Assembly: GCA_947650365.1 (NCBI GenBank) | Contig: OX393551.1 | Coordinates: 7,826,042-7,890,041 of the forward strand | Length of the DNA: 64,000 nucleotides | Reading direction: 5' to 3' | Source of the DNA: Chamaelirium japonicum | Lineage: Eukaryota; Streptophyta; Magnoliopsida; Liliales; Melanthiaceae | Shown here: piece by piece, positions 57,013 to 64,000 of the stretch | How the letters are laid out: every line of letters begins with the position of its first letter | How positions within the stretch are numbered: position 1 is the stretch's first letter | Program-made: the position numbers and the translations under genes | The notes under the pieces: model-generated | Databases searched by the model: none | Seen by the model: the letters and a program-made list of their open reading frames with translations, nothing else | What the model was told of the DNA's origin: nothing

Positions 57013-57696
57013 CTCCACCGCTACCCTCAGAAAGTGAAGGAGAAAATCTATGGTGTAACCGTGATGCCAGATCACTGGTATCATAGGAAAATCAAACTGC
57101 TGGAAATTGGTATTTTCCTCTTTTATCTTCATCCTTTGTCGCCTTTGATCTTTTATTTACTTTTTGTCCATCGTCTTTACCCGCACGAGATCCCCTCTTC
57201 GTGCATCATCCCCCGCCTCATCATCGTAACCGCGCCCTAACCTTTTAAGAGACCTTTAGGAACATCATCGCCTTAGTGCAAGCCGTTACCACAACACATT
57301 ACGCACCCGCCACTACCATTTTAATCCTCACCTTTACTGTTGCCCTCAACCTTTCTATAGCTCTCTTCAGTACCCTGGAGTTGTTGTCGGTCCCGCGACT
57401 GATTGATACCTTTACTGCCCTGATTTGCATGTTTTTCATATAAAATCTGATTGTTGTCCTTTGTTTATTATTTACTAAATTTCTGTGTGGATGTGTGGAA
57501 TTGCTTTTTATTGTTAGATTTTATTTGTCCAAGTATTCTACTGCATATCTGCTTTAATTCAATAAAAAACAACTATATGTTTGACCACTAGTTGGACGTT
57601 TTGCACGCAATATTGATAATAATCCCTAGTTTGTTGATCACAGAAGTGTTACCTTAGTGATTGCAGCGACCAAGTTAGGTTGTGTCTGCATCAAGT
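57013..57696. other. Probable LTR-like DNA before a Gypsy primer-binding site
   Basis: No gene is seen. The stretch directly precedes a primer-binding site and may be the remaining part of a Gypsy LTR ending near 57690 (tgtgtctgca), but its start was not found. Confidence 0.35.
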
Positions 57697-58607
57697 TGGT
57701 ATCAGAGCTTGAAAGAACATGTTCGGGTTTCTTTTGAGTGTTAAAAATCAACAAACAACCCTTTTTTTCTTTGCTGATTTTACATATATCATAGTTTTGT
57801 GTGCCGAAACTGCATCTAGCACTAGGATTGCATTGTGTGAAACATCTGCATTTGCATAATCTTCTTTGCCTATCTCATAGTCAATGGCTGATCATACCTA
57901 TCTGCACCGGGATGCCCGAAACCGAAGACGTTACCCTCGAGGCCCACAACCTTGTGGTGCTAGGCAAGTAGCGACCTAAAATACCATGGATCGACTTGCA
58001 ACCTTGTAGCAAGAGATCACGGATCAGCTAGGAATGCTTCTACAAGACAAAGGAATCAACCCTTAACAGGCCAAAGGGAACCCAGGAAGGGTAGAAGCCA
58101 ATCCAAATACCGAGGTTCCTAGGGTTGAAGAACCGAATCAAAACCAGGACCAGAATAAAAATCCGGATCAAGCCCCACCTCAGAACATTAACCAAGCCCC
58201 ACCGTCGAATCAGGGTCGATACCAAATCCCAGACCAAGATCGAGCTGACTATTTCGATTCACCCCCTGAATCTGAAGTTGAGTTGGATGAATCCGACATA
58301 GACTTCGAACGAGAATACTTTCAGTTTCGTCATCCCCAGAAATCCTAGAGAGTGACAGGTGCATAAGCAGCACGGCATAGAAGAGCGCCTCGTGCAAGCC
58401 CTCGAGGGATCCCAATGATATGGAGTCTGAGTTGACATAGATGAATTTAGCAAAAGCCATGATGCTGACGCATTCCTCGACTGGATAGAAAGCGTCAAGC
58501 ACTTCTTTGAATATAGTGATCTCCCTGATGATAAAAAAATCAAACTTATGGTAACTAAACTGGAAGGAGCCGTTTTGGTGTGGTGGCGAGAGTTGCAAGC
58601 GAGTAGC
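57697..58607 (+). pseudogene. Ty3/Gypsy gag remnant, truncated
   Basis: A primer-binding site TGGTATCAGAGC (57697-57708) is followed by an ATG at 57884 (MADHTYLHRDARNRRRYPRG) that meets a stop after 34 codons. Downstream, 58446-58600 encodes DADAFLDWIESVKHFFEY, then KLEGAVLVWWRELQ, the conserved core of Gypsy gag. The frame is lost in places, and the sequence is cut at 58607 by the Copia LTR. Confidence 0.8.
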
Positions 58608-60738
58608 TGTTAGGATTGATGTGTTCTAAGCTTGTAAAACTTTATGTTTTTGGTCTAATAAAGATTGATAGTTATTAATATATGAGATGCATATAGGTGC
58701 GTAACATAGTTACGTGTTCTTTTAAGAACAGAGAGCCATGGTTATATGGTAGTCCACTGAGTTGAAGACTGAGTGGATTGGTCCCATATAATCTAAATAA
58801 GTTCGCAGCTATGATCAGGTTGGTCGCCTCATCATGATAAGCTGTTGGCGATGACAGTTCATGGGATGTCTTCACCATGGTCATCACCAGGCACAGTGTC
58901 TGTGGCTGAACGGAACTAACACGGTGTACAGATCAGTGAGCAGACACTGGTACACTAAGTCGTGTTTCTGCTTAGGGTAAAACGGTCCTAAACCCTGAGG
59001 AACCACGCCTGATGGACTAACCAGTTGCGTGGTGCTTTGGCACACCAATGTGTGAGGATCCATATGCAGTGATCCAAAACCACGGTGTACTGGGTTACCC
59101 GGCTGGCGTTGCATTAGCGTGTCACTCCTGCAGGCCATCCACACCCCTGAAGGGAGGTGCGTTCCTTGGTGTGACTTGCACTGTACCAAACCCAGGCCTG
59201 GTGCAGTTTGATTGTTGACCGGGTTCGATTACTCGACGGGGTAATCAGAGGTACGATGTATAGGTCAACCTGGAAGGAACCAAGTCATATGATCATTCGA
59301 GTCTGACGGTTGTCTTCACCGCTCGAAGTGAATCATGGCATCAAGTGGAGGGACAGCGGGTTTACCACTACTAAGCGGAGAGCAGGGGTATGATGGAGAA
59401 CATAGTAAGTCTGGATGAATTGGAGTGCAGCCTGCGTCGCACTCTGGGTGGCTACGCAGGTTAACTCGAGCTCAGAGGATCGATGGTACACTCGGGTAGT
59501 GTGTCGATCGAGCTTGAGTTGGAAGCCATGAACCCCGGTCCCTGATGGTTCCACCTTATCAACATTATGTACGGTTCTTGAACCGTCTCCTCGGAACACC
59601 ATAAGCATTAGGAGGAAGAAAGAAGTATACGCTCCGTGTGTGCTTGGCACTAGAGCACGGTAGATGCGTAACTACATACGAGTACTAAGGGTTGAGCCCG
59701 AGACTAGTGCAGAGTCGCATGTAGTAATCCCTAGCCATAAGTGAACTTCACTGCATAGGTGCGATGCACCGGGGTATGTTGCGAGTTGACTAGTTGACTT
59801 TGCTAGAGGCACCCTCCGGTGGCCTCAGTTAATAGTAGGTAACTAGTAAAGATCACTTAGGAAGTGGCCGCTAGGTATCGCACGCTAGAAATGGTCAAAA
59901 TGAGGCGTCGGGGCGTTTTGGTAAAAACCTCACTCTGCCGGACCTCACTGTTGGCCGACCCTAGTAGTGAGGCACCTTGCTAGGGCCGGCCCTATGATGT
60001 AGGGATAAGAATCCCTCATCTATAGGGCCGGCCATATAGATAGGGATGGGGCGATAAAAACGGATAAAGTCGAGCCCTAAAAAGTGGGAAAACGGATAAA
60101 TACGCAGAGAGATAAAAAGGAGATAATGGAGAGATAATGAGAGGGGGTCATTATCCCCTTGGATCCTTATCCAAGGGGGTTGGCCGGCCCTATAAAAGGA
60201 CCTATGGGGCACTGGCCCCATGTGCTAGAAAATCTGAACCCCCCCTCCTCTCATCTCTCTAGTTCTCTCCCGTTTCATCTTCCGTTTCCCGCTTGCTACT
60301 TCGTCTTCCTCGCGTGGAGTTCTGAAGAAGGAGAAGGGTCGTTCTTCGGAGGCACTCAGAGATCCGAGAGCGACGTTCCATGCATCGTGTGAGATCGGGT
60401 GAACAAGAAGGCAACATCTCCATCGTACCATCGGTATCTTCGCGAACGATCTTCCGACTCCATCGACAAAGAAGACAATTCTCCGCGGTTAAAAGATCCG
60501 TACGAAAGGTATGTGTAATCAAACATGTAGATCTAGCGAGCATTACGATTTGCATGCATGCTAGTTAATCATTACGCTAGATTGCCGTTAGGGGTTTTCG
60601 ATTCTCGTGCATACACATGCACACATATATAGATTAGTTTCTATGAAAAAGTTAAATAGTGTAACGTGCATCATGAACGATCTTTCGACCGCCAAATCGC
60701 TTTCGCTGTGAGCCTCTGACCCGGATTAACTTCCAACA
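58608..60738 (+). repeat. 5' LTR of the second Copia
   Basis: The LTR is 2131 bp. Text such as ggctggcgttgcattagcgt parallels the LTR of the degenerate Copia (ggctggcgcttgagttgcat on its sense strand), so the two are related families. Confidence 0.9.
60190..60199 (+). promoter_or_regulatory. TATA box in the LTR of the second Copia
   Basis: CTATAAAAGG is a canonical plant TATA box placed about 540 bp before the LTR end, followed by a C/T-rich probable start region at about 60220-60260. Confidence 0.7.
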
Positions 60739-60740
60739 AT

Positions 60741-60752
60741 TGGTATCAGAGC
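60741..60752 (+). other. Primer-binding site of the second Copia
   Basis: TGGTATCAGAGC follows the LTR end by two bases and matches the initiator methionine tRNA complement. Confidence 0.92.
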
Positions 60753-62487
60753 CGCATTAGTGGTGTGCGTTTCATGTTTTTTCATGAAACTAACATGTGT
60801 GCGCATGATGAATGCGTGAGATCATCGGGGTTCTTACGCTTAGATCATGCATATGTATAGATTGTGCTTGTTCTATTAATCATTCTTACAGGGCGCCGCT
60901 ATAAAAATCTAGATCTATGCTTTGTGCTTGCTACCGGGGGTCGGACCCCGAGTTAGCAAATGTCTGGATTTGCTTTCTATGTGTGGATTTGTAATTGAGC
61001 CGTAGATTGGGCGAGTGATGGGGGTTGACCATCCTCGGTTTCCCATGGCCTTTTTTCTAGGTGTGTTTTCTCTTCTTTCTAGGAAATTGTGTACGAGCGA
61101 GCACTTGCTCGAAGCGTACTAGAATTTTCGGTTACAGATCGAGAAGAAAGATGTGCCAAAGAAATCCACCATCGGGAGCGTAAGCGGAACCCTGGAGGAT
61201 GAAGACGATCCGGCAAAGTGTTCGCGAGCGCGACGAAGAAGCCGGACCGAGGAACCTTGCGAAGAAAGCTAGAGGCCTGCGCTGTGCAAATTAGGTTCAG
61301 GGGTCGGACCCTGAACTTAATTCAGTTTTAATGGTTGCTTTCTTTAATTAGTTCTTTATGCTTCATATCGAACCCCGATGAGATAATATGATTATCAGTT
61401 TTCAGAGGGATGCCTTTCCCCTCCGGTCCAAGCGACTGTTTGAGGTTAGGATCCCGCTAGATGACGCCTATTATTTAGTTGACTTTTGATGTTAGTGGGA
61501 TCCCATCACATATGGTTATGCCACCATTAGGAGAGCACCCGACTAGTCGGGTGTGCCTATTTGGCCAGCATCGAAATCAAAGATGAGATGGAGATCCATT
61601 GAACATCAATTGTCAAATCTATAATCAAGGCGCCATGACTAGTGGGAGTCCTTTCCAGTGAGTCTGACTCTAGGATTAGCTCCAGAGCATTAGCGTGATA
61701 ACCAATTTTGCAAAGCATCGATATTCTTGGAATATGTAATGTGACCCTTGAATGGAGAAATCCACTTAAGACAGGGACTATGATATTCCGAGAGTGATTA
61801 ATGCTAGGCGAAGGGCTTGAACGCTAGTGGGAGCATGGTGTGACCAGGGTCTAGTATTTAGGAGGTCGCTACCTTTGCATTTGCATAAATTCATACTCGC
61901 AAAATAACCCTCAGAATTATAAGGGATGCAAGAGAGGACTTTTATAAGATCCTCTGGCCTCCACGGCCAGTCGTTTTGTGTTTGGGTGGGGATGCATAAC
62001 TTCACACTCCCTAGGGTGGGAGCTGTGTGTTTCCATGCCAAATTACTTAATGACCTCCCTGAGGATATGACGATTACGGGGCCAGGAGAGAAGGGCTTTT
62101 CATCCCACCCTAGTGGGGGCCGCATGAACTCCCGTGTCGTAATTGCTTAGGCTCATGGGTAAGCATCCTAAGTACACATGAGGTATTCGTTGCGAAGACA
62201 ACGGTGATCACGTGGTACTGGCCAAAAGATAACCATGGTCCATCACAGCCCTTAGTTGGCAGATTTGGATAGGGTCAAGGAAAAGGCCCGTGTAAGCGGA
62301 TTGACGCTGTATGATGCCCCCTAGGGCAGGTACAATCGATTCCGAGATCTTACATACATGGTTAATTAATCCATGGTAATGACTTCGCTTGAGGGTAGCG
62401 TTGACATATGGATATAATTAGCTTGTTTTAAAAATCCATAAAAATAAGTTTTTTAATGCATACTCATTTTTCAATCTTTATTTTCAG
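60753..62487 (+). other. Untranslated leader of the second Copia
   Basis: It has no coding content. Two hairpin-forming motifs share the core GGGGTCGGACC: 60937-60949 and 61295-61316. The second has arms GTTCAGGG and CCCTGAAC. Related motifs occur in the leader of the degenerate Copia. Confidence 0.7.
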
Positions 62488-64000
62488 ATGACTAAGTTAG
62501 ACCCCCTGTCCGCTATCCTAAATGACCACAAACTTACCGGTCCCAACTATGAGGACTGGAAGTGCAACCTGTACCTGGTCCTAAGGATTGGGAAACATAT
62601 GACAGCCCTTAATGACCCTGAGCCAGATTTGCCAGGACCCAATGCCACAGAGGCACAGTTAAAGGCATTCACTGACTGGAAGGAATCTAATGAGATATGT
62701 AAATGCTATATTATAGCATCCTTGCAAACAACTCTGCAGAAGTAAGTCGAGGAGATGCCCGACGCTTCTGACATGATGTTGTACTTGAAGGAGATGTTTG
62801 AAGGTCACAATCGCGTTACGCGATACCTTACCATCAAGAAACTCGTCGGCACTAAGATGTCCAATGGGACGCTGGTTCGGGAACACATGTTGAAAATGTT
62901 TGGGTTCCAGAACGAACTAGCTACCATGGACATTGTGCTAGAAGGCGAGGTGATGACAGACATCTTCCTCTCGTCACTGTCTGGAGCCTTTGAAGGCTTT
63001 GTCACCAACTTTAATTTGAACAAGTTGGCTATAACAAATGCAGAGCTTCTGGGAGCTCTCCAGGCAGCTGAGGATGGCTTCAAGTAGAAGGGCGAAGCAC
63101 TTCACGTGCAATGCAGATCCTTCAAGAAGCCTGGTAAACCTCAGGGCAAGAAACATAAAAAGAAACTTAAGTCACTGCCTGTGCAGGACTCTGCTGGGGC
63201 CTCTGGGTCTGGAGAATCAAAGAAACCGAGCACGAAGTGCTTCCGGTGTGGCCAGAAGGGTCATTGGAAGAAGGACTGCAAGAAGCCTCAGAATGCTGGT
63301 GAAGGTAATCTACAACTCTTAGTTGTTGAGTCATTTCTTTCAAGTAATAGTACTTTTGCTAGTTGGATTGTGGATTCTGGATCCACTAACCATGCCTGTA
63401 AATCTCTTCAGGGGTTTCGGGAAAGCAGAAGATTGCTTGATGGAGAGGTGACCTTGAGCATGGGAACTGAGGCCGTGGCTGCTGCTGAAGCTATTGGAGA
63501 CGTTAATCTTAGTTTTTCGAATAATAAGACTTTGACTCTTAGAGATGTCTTTTATGTACCGTCCTTGAGACGTAACTTAATTTCTGTTTCTTCTTTAGTT
63601 AATGAAGGTTATTCAGTTTATTTTGATGCTTCTGGTGTGTCGTTTAAACTGAATGGAACTTTTATAATAAGAGGAATGGTTCAGAATCATCTCTATGTTG
63701 TAAGTCCTAAATTTGAAAAGGATAACATAATAATTTCAGCATTTAATGTTAATTCATCTAAGCGTAAGAATCCTTCGGAAAATTTAACCCACCTGTGGCA
63801 CTTACGACTTGGGCATATTGCCTTAGATAGGATCCATAGAATGGTGAAGGCCGGGCTTCTGAAAACAGATCCTACGGAGATCCTTCCCACCTGTGAATCC
63901 TGCTTGGAAGGCAAGATGACCAAGAGGTCCTTTAAAGGCAAAGGAGTAAGAGCTACTGAGGTGTTAGAGTTAATCCATTCGGATGTGTGTGGACCCATGA
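62488..64000 (+). pseudogene. Copia gag-protease-integrase frame with two in-frame stops, partial
   Basis: The frame starts MTKLDPLSAILNDHKLTG and keeps one phase to the window end, apart from TAA at 62743-62745 and TAG at 63085-63087. Visible parts are the gag core (LTGPNYEDWK, to about 63080), a zinc knuckle CFRCGQKGHWKKDC (63238-63279), protease (SWIVDSGST, about 63361), the GAG-pre-integrase motif (LWHLRLGHI, about 63795) with CESC, and the integrase start (HSDVCGP, about 63978). Both stops are single codons with no frame change. A functional copy would make a polyprotein processed by its own protease. Confidence 0.9.

Larger units (their letters stand above)
58608..64000 (+). mobile_element. 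Ty1/Copia retrotransposon, 5' part, runs off the window
   Basis: The 5' LTR (58608-60738) starts TGTTAGGATTG and ends TTCCAACA. A perfect primer-binding site follows two bases later, then a 1.75 kb leader, gag, protease and the start of integrase. The rest, with the 3' LTR, lies beyond the window, so the target duplication cannot be checked; GTAGC (58603-58607) would be its left copy. It inserted into the Gypsy gag remnant. Confidence 0.93.

Overview
The window is nuclear DNA from a flowering plant. It holds two spliced host genes with plant-type splice sites, a Cassandra retrotransposon with 5S rRNA sequence in its LTRs, and Copia and Tat-type Gypsy elements. The very GC-rich first exon of the FHA gene fits a monocot, but that is inference. 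Most of the window is transposable-element DNA.

Left part (1-23.5 kb) is the gene-bearing part. The last two recognised exons of a CCCH zinc-finger gene of the plant ZFN type lie at about 3367-3693 and 7052-7381 (+), separated by a 3.36 kb intron; its 5' exons were not found and probably lie left of the window. A complete three-exon FHA2-type gene runs 11654-22642 (+) with 4.3 and 5.7 kb introns. Around and inside these genes sit a 1 kb TIR element, two SINE families (two copies with target-site duplications), a complete Cassandra TRIM (9481-10220), a Tourist-like MITE, RTE-type LINE fragments, a TIR element carrying a nested LTR fragment, and several minisatellites.

Middle part (23.5-28.7 kb) has no gene. 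It holds a foldback MITE, a possible solo LTR, a 1.6 kb hAT-like element, and an 860 bp field of more than twenty short palindromes.

28.7-45.8 kb is one complete 17.1 kb Tat-lineage Gypsy retrotransposon on the minus strand. Its LTRs are 2175 bp each and differ at only two positions seen; a perfect 5 bp target duplication flanks it. It encodes an uninterrupted 2614-residue gag-protease-RT-RNase H-second RNase H-integrase polyprotein. On the opposite strand, between pol and the 3' LTR, lies a second gene. A phase-consistent three-exon model gives 1070 residues with a plant-mobile-domain-like region, a basic nuclear-localisation-like motif and a coiled coil. The two genes converge with 257 bp between their stop codons. 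The 3' non-coding part carries 77 bp and 87 bp tandem arrays. This element is the most notable system in the window.

Right part (45.8-64 kb) has an inverted-repeat locus split by a degenerate Copia element on the minus strand (47018-56789). Next is a truncated Gypsy gag remnant, cut by a second, better-preserved Copia of a related family on the plus strand (58608 to the window end). The second Copia has two in-frame stops in gag and runs off the edge.
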